The notes: generated by a model not told the origin, from the letters alone. DNA of 53,154 bases from JAFIEN01 sp051859505 (GCA_051859505.1 JBHYFN010000026.1:1-53154); one strand, 5' to 3'. Shown: positions 42,959-51,458, counted from the first letter of the stretch. Made by a program: numbers and translations.

Positions 42959-44079
42959 CCTCGCCCGATCCCGATCTGCGCCCCGATCCCCGGCCCGAGG
43001 ACGAAGACCGCGCGCTGCGGCCGCAAAGCCTGTCGGAATTCATCGGTCAGGCCGAGGCGCGCGCCAACCTGAAGGTCTTTATCGAAAGCGCCCGGATGCG
43101 GGGCGAGGCGATGGACCACACGCTGTTTTTCGGCCCGCCCGGCCTTGGCAAGACGACGCTGGCGCAGATCATGGCGCGCGAGCTTGGGGTGGGCTTCCGC
43201 ATGACCTCGGGTCCGGTCCTGGCCAAGGCGGGCGATCTGGCGGCGATCCTGACCAATCTGGAGCCGCGCGACGTGCTGTTCATCGACGAGATCCACCGCC
43301 TTTCCCCGGTGGTCGAGGAGGTGCTTTACCCCGCGCTCGAGGATTTCGCGCTGGATCTGGTGATCGGCGAGGGGCCGGCGGCGCGCACGGTGCGGATCGA
43401 GTTGCAGCCCTTCACGCTGGTGGGGGCCACGACGCGCCTCGGCCTGCTGACCACGCCGCTGCGCGACCGGTTCGGGATTCCCACGCGGCTCGAGTTCTAT
43501 ACGGTCGAGGAATTGCACGAGATCGTCACCCGTGCCGCGCGCCTGATGGGCACCCCGGCCGAGCCTGAGGGGGCGCGCGAGATCGCGCGGCGGGCACGCG
43601 GCACGCCGCGGATCGCGGGGCGGCTTCTGCGCCGGGTCGCGGATTTCGCGCTGGTCGAGGGCGAGGGGCGGGTGACGCAGGCCATCGCGGATCGCGCGCT
43701 GACGCGGCTGGGGGTGGATCATCTGGGGCTGGATGGCGCGGACCGGCGCTATCTGCGGCTGATCGGGGAAAGCTATCAGGGCGGGCCGGTCGGGATCGAG
43801 ACGATGTCGGCCGCGCTTTCCGAAAGCCGGGATGCGCTGGAGGAGGTGATCGAGCCCTTCCTGCTGCAGCAGGGCCTGATCCAGCGCACCCCGCGCGGGC
43901 GGATGCTGACGCAGGCGGCCTGGCGGCACATCGGGCTTGAGCCGCCCAAGGGGCAGGGAGACCTGTTCGGGTGTGGGGCGGGCCAATTTGGCCCAATTGG
44001 CCCCTTCCCCCCCGGCGGCCCGGCCGCCGGGCCCGGCAGGATTTTTGCAAAAATCCTGCGCCGGAGCCGGGCCGGATGA
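42955..44079 (+). CDS. ruvB: Holliday junction branch migration helicase RuvB, with extended C-terminus
   Basis: A 374-residue AAA+ ATPase that drives branch migration with RuvA. Walker A is FFGPPGLGKTTLAQIMAREL near residues 58-77, Walker B is VLFIDEIHRLSPVVEEVLYP near 106-125, and sensor 1 and the arginine finger region is GATTRLGLLTTPLRDRFGIP near 158-177. The family normally ends near PKGQGDLFG, about residue 340. Here a further 35 residues (CGAGQFGPIGPFPPGGPAAG and beyond) are translated from a palindromic repeat, 43978-44059. The TGA overlaps the ybgC ATG (ATGA at 44076-44079). The start follows GGGCGGGTGGG. Confidence 0.95.
   Translation: MTSPDPDLRPDPRPEDEDRALRPQSLSEFIGQAEARANLKVFIESARMRGEAMDHTLFFGPPGLGKTTLAQIMARELGVGFRMTSGPVLAKAGDLAAILTNLEPRDVLFIDEIHRLSPVVEEVLYPALEDFALDLVIGEGPAARTVRIELQPFTLVGATTRLGLLTTPLRDRFGIPTRLEFYTVEELHEIVTRAARLMGTPAEPEGAREIARRARGTPRIAGRLLRRVADFALVEGEGRVTQAIADRALTRLGVDHLGLDGADRRYLRLIGESYQGGPVGIETMSAALSESRDALEEVIEPFLLQQGLIQRTPRGRMLTQAAWRHIGLEPPKGQGDLFGCGAGQFGPIGPFPPGGPAAGPGRIFAKILRRSRAG
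43978..44059. repeat. palindromic repeat fused to the 3' end of ruvB
   Basis: It consists of GGGCCAATTTGGCCC with a second overlapping CCAATTGG, then a GC palindrome CCCGGCGGCC/GGCCGCCGGG, and then GCAGGATTTTTG-CAAAAATCCTGC (44036-44059), a perfect 24-base palindrome. It lies inside the ruvB reading frame, just before ybgC. The AT-core palindrome resembles those at 15487 and 25188. Confidence 0.85.
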
Positions 44080-44459
44080 CGCATCGCTTCACAACCCGCG
44101 TCTATTACGAAGACACCGATCTGGCCGGGATCGTCTATTACGCCAATTACCTGAAATTCATCGAACGCGCCCGCAGCGAATGGGTCCGCACCCTCGGGAT
44201 CGACCAGCGCCGGCTCAAGGAGGATCACGGCTTCGTCTTCGCCGTCCGCCGGGTCGAGGCCGACTACCTCGCACCGGCCCGTTTCGACGATCTGCTCGAG
44301 ATCCTCACCACGACCGAGCGCGCCACGCCGGCGAGGATCGTCCTGTGCCAGCGGATCCTGCGGGACGGGACAGAGCTGTTCCGGGCCAGCGTCACGCTTG
44401 TCGCGCTTGGCCCCGATGGCACGCCCCGCCGGCTGCCGCCCGCATTGGCGCGCGCATAG
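44076..44459 (+). CDS. ybgC: Tol-Pal-associated acyl-CoA thioesterase YbgC
   Basis: A 127-residue hot-dog-fold thioesterase. The start is MTHRFTTRVYYEDTDLAGIV with the catalytic Asp in EDTDLAGIVYYANYLKFIER near residues 12-31, followed by VRRVEADYLAPARFDDLLEI near 50-69. YbgC hydrolyses short acyl-CoA thioesters and is usually the first gene of the tol-pal cluster. Its ATG overlaps the ruvB stop. The tolQ gene follows after 131 bases with its own probable promoter. Confidence 0.93.
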   Translation: MTHRFTTRVYYEDTDLAGIVYYANYLKFIERARSEWVRTLGIDQRRLKEDHGFVFAVRRVEADYLAPARFDDLLEILTTTERATPARIVLCQRILRDGTELFRASVTLVALGPDGTPRRLPPALARA

Positions 44460-44510
44460 GCCCGCAATCGGACACAATCGGCAAAAATCCCCGTGATCGG
44501 CGCCGTTCGA

Positions 44511-44539
44511 TTGGCTTTCCTTCTTCTGTTGCGCTAGAG
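44511..44539 (+). promoter_or_regulatory. probable promoter of the tol operon
   Basis: TTGGCT and CTAGAG with a 17-base spacer, 52 bases before the tolQ ATG. It resembles the candidate ruvC promoter. Confidence 0.4.
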
Positions 44540-44590
44540 ACTGGCGTAAGTGCGCCCTCCAGAGGCCACACCCGAGCACAGAGCAGGCAG

Positions 44591-45265
44591 ATGGAAGCAG
44601 CTTCCGAATACACGTTGTGGGCGCTTTTCCTGCGCGCCACGATCATCGTCAAACTCGTCATGATCGGTCTGATCCTCGCGTCGATCTGGACCTGGGCGAT
44701 CATCGTCGACAAGATGATCCAGTTCCGCAAGGCGCGGGCCGAGGCTTCGATCTTTGACCGCGCCTTCTGGTCGGGCGAGCCGCTGGACGGGCTGTTCGAC
44801 TCCATCGGCCCCGATCCGCAAGGCCAGAGCGAAAAGATCTTTGCCGCCGGCATGCTGGAATGGCGACGAAGTCACAGGCAGGATGGCGGGCTGATCGCCG
44901 GGGCGCAGGCCCGGATCGACCGCTCGATGGATGTGGCCATCAACAAGGAGGCCGAGGCGCTGCAGCGCGGCCTGCCGATCCTGGCGACCGTCGGCTCGAC
45001 TGCGCCCTTCATCGGCCTTTTCGGTACGGTCTGGGGCATCATGAACGCCTTTATCGAGATTGCCGAACAGCAGAACACCTCGCTTGCCGTGGTCGCCCCG
45101 GGGATCGCCGAGGCCCTGCTTGCGACGGGTCTGGGGCTGCTGGCCGCCATTCCGGCGGTGGTCTATTACAACAAGCTTTCGGCCGATGCCGCGCGGATCA
45201 CCGCCGGATACGAGGCCTTTGCCGATGAATTCGCGACCATCCTGTCGCGTCAGCTGGACAGCTGA
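44591..45265 (+). CDS. tolQ: Tol-Pal system protein TolQ
   Basis: A 224-residue proton-channel subunit of the Tol motor (MotA/ExbB family) in the inner membrane. It has three membrane segments: IVKLVMIGLILASIWTWAII near residues 20-39, PILATVGSTAPFIGLFGTVW near 132-151, and AEALLATGLGLLAAIPAVVY near 175-194. The last two line the proton path and carry the conserved Thr/Gly/Pro residues. It pairs with TolR to energise TolA, which helps constrict the outer membrane at division. GAGCAGGCAG precedes the ATG. It starts the block tolQ-tolR-tolA with 3- and 15-base gaps. Confidence 0.96.
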   Translation: MEAASEYTLWALFLRATIIVKLVMIGLILASIWTWAIIVDKMIQFRKARAEASIFDRAFWSGEPLDGLFDSIGPDPQGQSEKIFAAGMLEWRRSHRQDGGLIAGAQARIDRSMDVAINKEAEALQRGLPILATVGSTAPFIGLFGTVWGIMNAFIEIAEQQNTSLAVVAPGIAEALLATGLGLLAAIPAVVYYNKLSADAARITAGYEAFADEFATILSRQLDS

Positions 45266-45268
45266 GCG

Positions 45269-45772
45269 ATGGGCGCGGGCGTGATGAAGGGCGATGACGG
45301 TGGCGGCGGACGGCGCCGCCGTCGGCGCAACCGGGCGCAGCCGATGTCCGAGATCAACGTCACGCCCTTCGTGGACGTGATGATGGTGCTGCTGATCATC
45401 TTCATGGTGGCGGCCCCGCTTCTGACCGTCGGGGTGCCGGTGGAACTGCCGCGCACCGCGGCCAACGCCCTGCCCGGCGAAGAGCAGGAAGAGCCGCTGA
45501 CCGTCACCATCACCGCCGATGGAGGGGTGATGATCCAGACGACGGATGTGGCCGATGCCGACCTTGTTCCCCGGCTGCAGGCCATCGCCGCGGAACGGAC
45601 CAGCGACCGCATCTTCCTGCGGGCCGACGGGGCCAATGACTGGAACCGGGTGGCCGAGGTGATGGGCGCGCTCAACGGGGCGGGATTTTCGAACATCGGG
45701 CTGGTCACGGATCTGGGCGGGCCGAGCTTCGGAGCTGGAGACGGGGCCGGGGCCGCGCCCTCAGACGGCTAG
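45269..45772 (+). CDS. tolR: Tol-Pal system protein TolR
   Basis: A 167-residue ExbD/TolR protein. A basic N-terminus (GGGRRRRRRNRAQPMSEINV) is followed by a single membrane segment with the proton-carrying aspartate (VTPFVDVMMVLLIIFMVAAP near residues 31-50) and a periplasmic domain with VPVELPRTAANALPGEEQEE and ERTSDRIFLRADGANDWNRV. It forms the stator complex with TolQ. The C-terminal tail is glycine/alanine-rich. The start three bases after tolQ supports co-translation. Confidence 0.96.
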   Translation: MGAGVMKGDDGGGGRRRRRRNRAQPMSEINVTPFVDVMMVLLIIFMVAAPLLTVGVPVELPRTAANALPGEEQEEPLTVTITADGGVMIQTTDVADADLVPRLQAIAAERTSDRIFLRADGANDWNRVAEVMGALNGAGFSNIGLVTDLGGPSFGAGDGAGAAPSDG

Positions 45773-45787
45773 GGAAACCTCGGGATC

Positions 45788-46933
45788 ATGCGCGAGCGGA
45801 TCACCACGGGCACATATGTATCGGGGGCGGGTCATCTCGCTCTCTTCGTCGTCCTGCTGTCGGGCTGGGGGATGAAGCACAATACCGTGCCGTTCGAGGT
45901 GACGCAGGTCTCGGTGATCTCGGGGGCCGAGTTCGAGGCGCTGTTCGCCTCGACCACGCCCGTCCCCGCGACGGAGCTGGACCCTTCCCCCATCGCGCCC
46001 GAGATCGAGGACAGCCCGCCGCCGCCCGTGCCCGACGAGGTGGTGGAACCCGTCCCTCCGCCCCCCGAGCCGGTGCCCCCGCCACCGCCCGAGGAAGAGG
46101 CCCCGCCGCCGCCGCCGCCCGAACCCGTGCCGCCGCCGGCCGAAGTGACCGACGTGATCCCCGAACCGATCCCGCCGCAGCCCGAAGAGCTGGCCGGCGC
46201 ACCCGACCTTGCGCCCAGCCTGCGCCCGCAGCCCCGCCCCGCCGATCGCGTCGCGCCCGAAGCGGTGGCCCCCCCGCCGCCCGAGGCCGAGATCGCCCCC
46301 GAAGTGCGCGAGGCCGCCGAGCCGACCCCGCCCGAAGAACCCGCCGAACCTGCCGAGATCGTCGAGGAAGTCACGCCCGCCGCGCCACAAGAGGCCACGA
46401 CCCAGATCGTGACCGAGGCCGACACGCCCTCGGGCGCGGTGACGACCAGCCTGCGCCCCGCCGTGCGGCCCAACCGGCCCACGCCCCCGGCGGAACCGCC
46501 GGCCGAAACATCCACCGCGACAGCTACGCCGCCGACCAGCACCGCCGATGATGTGATGGCGGCGCTGGATCAGGCGGGGGCAGGCCAGAGCGGCGCCCCG
46601 GCAGCCAGCCAGGGACCGCCGCTGACCGGGTCCGAGAGGGATGCGTTCAGGGTTGCCGTTCAGCAGTGCTGGAACCTCGATATCGGTTCGGAATCCGCCC
46701 GGATCACAGTGCAGGTGGGCTTCGAGCTAGACCGCAGCGGACGGGTGGTCGGCGAGGTCCGCTTCATCAGCGCGACGCCGGGGTCCGATGCGGCGGTCCG
46801 CTCGGCCTTCGAGGCGGCCCGGCGCGCCGTGTTGCGCTGTCAGGCAGACGGCTACCGGCTGCCGCCCGAGAAATACGACGAATGGCGCCTTGTCGAGCTG
46901 ACCTTCAATCCTGACCAGATGAGGAACCGGTGA
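45788..46933 (+). CDS. tolA: Tol-Pal system protein TolA, proline-rich
   Basis: A 381-residue protein linking the inner-membrane motor to Pal and TolB. One N-terminal membrane segment (GAGHLALFVVLLSGWGMKH near residues 13-31) is followed by a long periplasmic linker at about 55-250, unusually rich in Pro-Pro-Glu (PPVPDEVVEPVPPPPEPVPP) rather than the Ala/Lys helix of E. coli TolA. The C-terminal TonB-like domain (about 290-381) starts at GSERDAFRVAVQQCWNLDIG. The linker suggests a stiff, extended rod. The TGA overlaps an ATG of the next open frame (TGATG at 46931-46935). Confidence 0.92.
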   Translation: MRERITTGTYVSGAGHLALFVVLLSGWGMKHNTVPFEVTQVSVISGAEFEALFASTTPVPATELDPSPIAPEIEDSPPPPVPDEVVEPVPPPPEPVPPPPPEEEAPPPPPPEPVPPPAEVTDVIPEPIPPQPEELAGAPDLAPSLRPQPRPADRVAPEAVAPPPPEAEIAPEVREAAEPTPPEEPAEPAEIVEEVTPAAPQEATTQIVTEADTPSGAVTTSLRPAVRPNRPTPPAEPPAETSTATATPPTSTADDVMAALDQAGAGQSGAPAASQGPPLTGSERDAFRVAVQQCWNLDIGSESARITVQVGFELDRSGRVVGEVRFISATPGSDAAVRSAFEAARRAVLRCQADGYRLPPEKYDEWRLVELTFNPDQMRNR

Positions 46934-47202
46934 TGCGGATCGCGTCACGCCTTCTCGCGGCCTGCTCGGTGGCATTTTTCCGGCTTCATTGCTGGCTGTG
47001 GCCAGTCGATGAAGCCTCGCTCGCAGGAGGTTCGGCCAAGGCGGGCCGGGCCTTGCGACCACGGCCTGAGGCAAACCGGGTCACATCGGTATCAGGTTGC
47101 CGGTTTTTCCTTGAAACGCGCGCTCTGTTCTTGCGAATTGGCAGGGCTGTGCCCTATGGGCCGCCGAAATGGCCAAGCCTGATGTATATGAGGTGGGAAT
47201 GA
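46933..47202 (+). CDS. ORF exactly filling the tolA-tolB gap, uncertain
   Basis: An 89-codon frame whose ATG overlaps the tolA stop (TGATG) and whose TGA overlaps the tolB ATG (ATGA at 47199-47202). It begins MRIASRLLAACSVAFFRLHC and includes several cysteines and arginines. Third-position GC is clearly lower than in neighbouring genes, and I recognise no domain, so it may be non-coding. The first third overlaps a long RNA hairpin (46982-47016). It might be a leader ORF coupling tolB translation to tolA, a degenerate gene, or chance. Confidence 0.25.
   Translation: MRIASRLLAACSVAFFRLHCWLWPVDEASLAGGSAKAGRALRPRPEANRVTSVSGCRFFLETRALFLRIGRAVPYGPPKWPSLMYMRWE
46982..47016 (+). promoter_or_regulatory. 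long hairpin between tolA and tolB
   Basis: GGCTTCATTG-CTGGC pairs with GCCAG-T-CGATGAAGCC around a 4-base TGTG loop: 15 bp with one bulge and one wobble pair. No T-tract follows, so it is more likely an RNA processing, stability or attenuation element than a terminator. Confidence 0.6.
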
Positions 47203-48566
47203 AACGGACGATTTCGGCACTGCGCAGGATCCCCGCGACAGCGGCGGCCCTCGCTCTCGGGCTTGGGCTTCTTGCGGGCCTGACCTCCATGGCCCCTTCC
47301 GCCGCCCTGGCGCAAGAGCCCTTGCGCATCACGATCACCGACGGCGTGATCGAACCCCTGCCGATCGCCGTGCCGGCCTTTCAGGCCGAAACGGCCGGGG
47401 CCGAGCAGATCGCGGCCCAGATCAGCCGGGTGATCGTCGACAACCTCGTCGGAACCGGCCTGTTCCGCGAAGTGCCGCAAAGCGCCTATATCTCGCAGGT
47501 GTCGTCCTTCTCGGCGCCGATTGCCTATGCCGACTGGCGGGCGATCAACGTGCAGGGGCTTGTGACCGGGGCGGTCAGCGTCTCGGGCGATCAGCTGGTC
47601 GTCAAGTTCCGCCTTTACGACATCTTCACCGGGGCCGAGCTGGGCGAGGGGCTGCAATTCGCAGGCACCACCGCCGGTTGGCGGCGCATGGCGCACAAGG
47701 TTTCGGACGCGGTCTATTCGCGCATCACCGGCGAGGGCGGCTATTTCGACAGCCGCGTCGTCTTTGTTTCGGAAAGCGGGCCGAAGGACAATCGCGCGCG
47801 GCGGCTGGCGATCATGGATTACGACGGCGCCAATGTGCAGTTCCTGACGGATTCGGGCTCGCTTGTGCTTGCGCCGCGGTTTTCGCCCACCGGGGACCGG
47901 GTGCTTTACACCAGCTATGAAAGCGGCTTTCCCCGGATCAGCCTGATCAACGTGGCCACTGTCGGCCGGCAGCAGATCCAGACCGCGCCGGGCGAGATGG
48001 CCTTTTCGCCGCGCTTCTCGCGCGATGGCAACCGGGTGATCTATTCCGTCTCGACCGGGGGCAATACCGACCTCTACATCACCGATCTGGCCAGCGGGTC
48101 GCACACGCGTCTGACGACCGCGCCCTCGATCGAGACCTCGCCCAGCTTCTCGCCCGACGGCACGCAGATCGTCTTTGAAAGCGACCGGTCCGGCACCCAG
48201 CAGCTTTACATCATGCCCACCGCAGGCGGAGAGCCGCGGCGGATTTCCTTTGGCGAGGGGCGCTACGGCAGCCCCGTCTGGAGCCCGCGGGGCGATCTGA
48301 TCGCCTTCACCAAGCAGCATGCCGGGCGGTTTCACATTGGCGTCATGCGGACCGACGGCTCTGAAGAGCGGCTGCTTACCGCCTCGTTCCTTGACGAAAG
48401 CCCGACCTGGGCGCCGAACGGGCGGGTCCTGATGTTCACCCGGGAAACGCAAGGCGAACAGGGCGGGCCGATGATCTATTCGGTGGATATCGCGGGCCGC
48501 ACCCTGCGGCAGGTGCCGACGGGAGGCTTTGCCTCGGACCCCTCCTGGGGCCCGCTGCAACCCTGA
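47199..48566 (+). CDS. tolB: Tol-Pal system protein TolB
   Basis: A 455-residue periplasmic beta-propeller. The signal peptide MKRTISALRRIPATAAALAL is followed by a hydrophobic stretch and cleavage near AALAQEP. The N-terminal domain (about 40-165) has PAFQAETAGAEQIAAQISRV, and the six-bladed PD40 propeller has LAPRFSPTGDRVLYTSYESG, AFSPRFSRDGNRVIYSVSTG, SPSFSPDGTQIVFESDRSGT and SPVWSPRGDLIAFTKQH. It binds Pal and the TolA C-terminus. I start at 47199 since it gives a normal signal peptide after GAGGTGGG; an ATG at 47169 would add MAKPDVYEVG in front. Confidence 0.95.
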   Translation: MKRTISALRRIPATAAALALGLGLLAGLTSMAPSAALAQEPLRITITDGVIEPLPIAVPAFQAETAGAEQIAAQISRVIVDNLVGTGLFREVPQSAYISQVSSFSAPIAYADWRAINVQGLVTGAVSVSGDQLVVKFRLYDIFTGAELGEGLQFAGTTAGWRRMAHKVSDAVYSRITGEGGYFDSRVVFVSESGPKDNRARRLAIMDYDGANVQFLTDSGSLVLAPRFSPTGDRVLYTSYESGFPRISLINVATVGRQQIQTAPGEMAFSPRFSRDGNRVIYSVSTGGNTDLYITDLASGSHTRLTTAPSIETSPSFSPDGTQIVFESDRSGTQQLYIMPTAGGEPRRISFGEGRYGSPVWSPRGDLIAFTKQHAGRFHIGVMRTDGSEERLLTASFLDESPTWAPNGRVLMFTRETQGEQGGPMIYSVDIAGRTLRQVPTGGFASDPSWGPLQP

Positions 48567-48640
48567 TCGGAACGCTAGGCGCGCCGTGCGCAGCATGATA
48601 AGCTGATCGTTAACGAGCATGAGATAATCAGGACACGCCC

Positions 48641-49156
48641 ATGAACAGAGTACTGACGGCCACCCTCCTCATTGCAGTCATGGCCCTGTCTGCCTGCACA
48701 CGGCCCGACCGGTTCGGCGGTGGGGATCAGGGCGCCATGCCCGGGGCCGGGATCAACGACGGCGCGCTTGGTGGTGCGAATGATCCGCGCAGCCCGGCCT
48801 ATTTCAGCCAGACCATCGGGGACCGCATCTTCTTTGCCGTGGATCAGTCCACCCTTTCGCCGCAGGCGCAGCAGACGCTGAACGCCCAGGCGCAGTGGCT
48901 TTTGTCCAACCCCGAATACCTGGCCGTGATCGAAGGCCATGCCGACGAACAGGGCACGCGCGAATACAACGTCGCCCTGGGCGCGCGGCGGGCGAATGCG
49001 GTGCGGGAATACCTGATCTCGCAAGGGGTTCCGGCGAACCGGCTGCGCACGATCAGCTATGGCAAGGAACGCCCCGTCGCGACCTGTTCGAACGAATCCT
49101 GCTATTCGCAGAACCGTCGGGCCGTCACCGTCATCTCTGTCGGCACCGTGAGCTGA
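48641..49156 (+). CDS. pal: peptidoglycan-associated lipoprotein Pal
   Basis: A 171-residue outer-membrane lipoprotein. The signal MNRVLTATLLIAVMALSAC ends in a lipobox (LSAC), so Cys19 is lipidated. After a linker, the OmpA-like domain (about 58-168) binds peptidoglycan via YLAVIEGHADEQGTREYNVA near 89-108, LGARRANAVREYLISQGVPA, and a disulfide-capable CSNESCYSQNRRAVTVI near 147-163. It anchors the outer membrane to the wall and to TolB. It starts 74 bases after tolB; GATAAT at 48623 could be a -10 box of a separate promoter, but no matching -35 is seen. Confidence 0.96.
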   Translation: MNRVLTATLLIAVMALSACTRPDRFGGGDQGAMPGAGINDGALGGANDPRSPAYFSQTIGDRIFFAVDQSTLSPQAQQTLNAQAQWLLSNPEYLAVIEGHADEQGTREYNVALGARRANAVREYLISQGVPANRLRTISYGKERPVATCSNESCYSQNRRAVTVISVGTVS

Positions 49157-49175
49157 GAACGGTCAGGGAGCGGAG

Positions 49176-50015
49176 ATGCCCATGATGCGGTTGCGTTGCG
49201 GAGTTCTGGCCACGGCCCTGGTGGCGGCGCTTGCCGCGCCGGCGCCCGTGGTCGCGCAGGACCAGACCCTTGCCGATATCCGGCAGGAATTGTCCGGGCT
49301 TTACATCACCATCCAGTCGCTTCGCAACGAGCTGACCGCGACCGGCACGCTGACCACCGGGATCGCCGGGGCGACGCCGCTTGACCGGCTGAACCTGATC
49401 GAGATGGAGTTGCAGCGCCTGACCTCGAAGACCGAGGAGCTGGAGTTCCGCATCAACCGCATCACCGTGGACGGCACCAACCGGATCGGGGATCTGGAGT
49501 TCCGGATCTGCGAACTGGAGTCCGCCTGCGACATCGGCTCTCTGGGGTCGACGCCCAGCCTTGGCGGCGTGGACAGCGCCTCGGTCGTGCCGACGCCTCA
49601 GGCCCCTCTTGAAAACACCGGCCCCGCCCTGGCCGCGAATGAACAGGCGGATTTTGCGCGGGCGCAGGAGGCGCTCGCAGAAGGTGACTTTCGCAGCGCC
49701 GCTAACCAGTTTGCGGCCTTTGTCCAGACCTACCCGGGCGGCCCCCTGAGCGCCGAGGCCCTGTTCCTGCGGGGCGAGGCGCTCGAATCTCTGGGCGACA
49801 CGTCCGAGGCCGCGCGCGCCTATCTCGACAGCTTTTCCGGCGACCCGGCCAGCCCGGTCGCGCCCGACGCCCTGTTCAAGCTTGGCCGGTCGCTTGGCAC
49901 GCTTGGGCAGACGGCGGATGCCTGCGTCACGCTGAACGAGGTGCTGATCCGCTATCCGTCCGCCTCGGCCGTGCTCGAGGCTCAATCGACGATGCGCAAT
50001 CTGGGGTGTCAGTGA
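49176..50015 (+). CDS. cpoB: cell division coordinator CpoB (YbgF)
   Basis: A 279-residue periplasmic protein. A signal peptide (about MPMMRLRCGVLATALVAALA, cleavage after VVAQ) is followed by an N-terminal coiled-coil for trimerisation (QTLADIRQELSGLYITIQSL, LQRLTSKTEELEFRINRI), and a C-terminal TPR domain from about 155 (ADFARAQEALAEGDFRSAAN, then SAEALFLRGEALESLGDTSE). Two cysteines (ICELESACD) lie between them. In E. coli CpoB links Tol function to peptidoglycan synthesis by PBP1B. It follows pal by 19 bases and overlaps the start of tilS. Confidence 0.93.
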   Translation: MPMMRLRCGVLATALVAALAAPAPVVAQDQTLADIRQELSGLYITIQSLRNELTATGTLTTGIAGATPLDRLNLIEMELQRLTSKTEELEFRINRITVDGTNRIGDLEFRICELESACDIGSLGSTPSLGGVDSASVVPTPQAPLENTGPALAANEQADFARAQEALAEGDFRSAANQFAAFVQTYPGGPLSAEALFLRGEALESLGDTSEAARAYLDSFSGDPASPVAPDALFKLGRSLGTLGQTADACVTLNEVLIRYPSASAVLEAQSTMRNLGCQ

Positions 50016-51307
50016 CACCAGAGGCTGCCACGGCACGCTGGCTGGCCTCGCTACCGCCCGACACCCCGCTTGCCGTCGCCGTTTCGGGCGGCGGGGATTC
50101 CCTGGCCCTGCTGTCGCTTCTTGTCGAGGCGGGCGCCTCGGTGGCCTCCGTCCTGACCGTCAACCACCATCTGCGCCCCGAGGCGGCCGAAGAGGCGCAG
50201 GCCGTCGCCGCCCATGCCGCGCGTCTGGGCCTTGCCCATGAAACGCTTGACTGGCGCTGGGACGGCCAGGGCAACCTTTCCGAGGCGGCACGCGAGGGGC
50301 GCTACGGCCTCATGGCGCGCTACTGCCGGGCGCATGGCATCGGTGACTGCGCCCTTGGCCATACGCGCGACGACAATATCGAAAGCTTCTTTCTTGGCCT
50401 GATGCGGGGCGCGGGGCTGGACGGCCTTTGCGGGATGCGGCCCGGTTTCCTGCATGAGGGGATCGCGTTCCATCGCCCCCTCCTTGGCACCTCGCGCAAG
50501 GCCCTGCGCGATCACCTCTCGGATCGGGGGCTGCGCTGGGCCGAGGATCCCGGCAACACCAATCCCGATTACGACCGGGCGCGGATCCGGGCCGCGCTGG
50601 CGCGCCTCGAGCCGGATCTCGACGCGGATCTGCTGGCCCGCTCGGTCGCCAACCTCGCCGCCACGCGGCGCGATCTGGGCCAGGAAATCGCGGCCCGGCT
50701 GGAGGGCCATGTCACAAGCGATGGCCCCGACCTTGTCTTCGACCCCGCGGTCCTTGCCGCCCTGACGCCCGAGTTCCGCCGCCGCGCGCTGTCTGCGGCG
50801 CTGCGGCTGATCGCGTCAGGCCGCCACGGCCCGCGCGGGGCCGCGCTCGACCGGCTCGCAGGGCGCGACTGGACGGCAGAGCCGGCGCCCGTGACCCTGC
50901 ATGGCTGCACCATCGCGCTGACAGGCGGCAGGCTGCGCATCGGGCGCGAGGCGGCCGCCGTGCCCGGCCCCGTCGACAGCCGGGCCCTCTGGGACGGCCG
51001 CTGGCGGTTCGACGGGCCGCATGGAGGGGACACGGTGATCCGGGCGCTGGGGCCGGAGGGGCTGGCCGCGCTCGATCCCGGCTGGAGGGCGGCAGGCCTG
51101 CCGCGTCGGTCGATGCTGGCCGCAGCCTCGGTCTGGCGCGAAGGGCGGCTGGTCTTCTGCCCGTTCTTCCGGCTTGCAGAACCCGGGGCCGAGGAACGCT
51201 GGCTCTGGGCGCCGCACAGCCAGCTGCCGGGGTTCAAGGCCCTCCTGCTTGGACAGGCGCCCCCGGACCTGCCCCCGGACCTGCGCCCGGACCTGCCCCC
51301 CGGCTAG
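50012..51307 (+). CDS. tilS: tRNA(Ile)-lysidine synthetase TilS
   Basis: A 431-residue enzyme that converts C34 of tRNA-Ile(CAU) to lysidine. The PP-loop is AVAVSGGGDSLALLSLL, about residues 20-36, with VLTVNHHLRPEAAEEAQAVA next and the conserved LGHTRDDNIESFFLGLMRGA near 114-133. The end is a repeat-encoded proline tail (PPDLPPDLRPDLPPG). I give the GTG at 50012, which overlaps the cpoB stop (GTGA) and has CTGGGG five bases upstream; the GTG at 50006 is nearly as likely. It is essential for AUA decoding, and in many bacteria it lies beside ftsH, as here. Confidence 0.94.
   Translation: MTPEAATARWLASLPPDTPLAVAVSGGGDSLALLSLLVEAGASVASVLTVNHHLRPEAAEEAQAVAAHAARLGLAHETLDWRWDGQGNLSEAAREGRYGLMARYCRAHGIGDCALGHTRDDNIESFFLGLMRGAGLDGLCGMRPGFLHEGIAFHRPLLGTSRKALRDHLSDRGLRWAEDPGNTNPDYDRARIRAALARLEPDLDADLLARSVANLAATRRDLGQEIAARLEGHVTSDGPDLVFDPAVLAALTPEFRRRALSAALRLIASGRHGPRGAALDRLAGRDWTAEPAPVTLHGCTIALTGGRLRIGREAAAVPGPVDSRALWDGRWRFDGPHGGDTVIRALGPEGLAALDPGWRAAGLPRRSMLAAASVWREGRLVFCPFFRLAEPGAEERWLWAPHSQLPGFKALLLGQAPPDLPPDLRPDLPPG
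51259..51301. repeat. 12-bp tandem repeat at the end of tilS
   Basis: GCCCCCGGACCT, GCCCCCGGACCT, GCGCCCGGACCT and a partial fourth copy encode PPDL-type tetrapeptides at the TilS C-terminus. The stop codon TAG follows 3 bases after the array. Confidence 0.88.
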
Positions 51308-51370
51308 CGATTGGGCGGCAGAACGGGCTGCGCGGATCGTCGCGGATTCGGGCCGCCGCCTGCTTTCGCA

Positions 51371-51398
51371 TTGAACATCACAGGAGGATGGCTATCTT
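51371..51398 (+). promoter_or_regulatory. probable promoter of ftsH
   Basis: TTGAAC and TATCTT are separated by 16 bases, 60 bases before the ftsH start. I found no clear heat-shock (sigma-32) consensus, which could have been expected. Confidence 0.45.
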
Positions 51399-51458
51399 GT
51401 CGACAAAGTCGTGCCGGCACAGGCCTGCTCCGACTTGTCCAATCAAAAGGAGATATCC

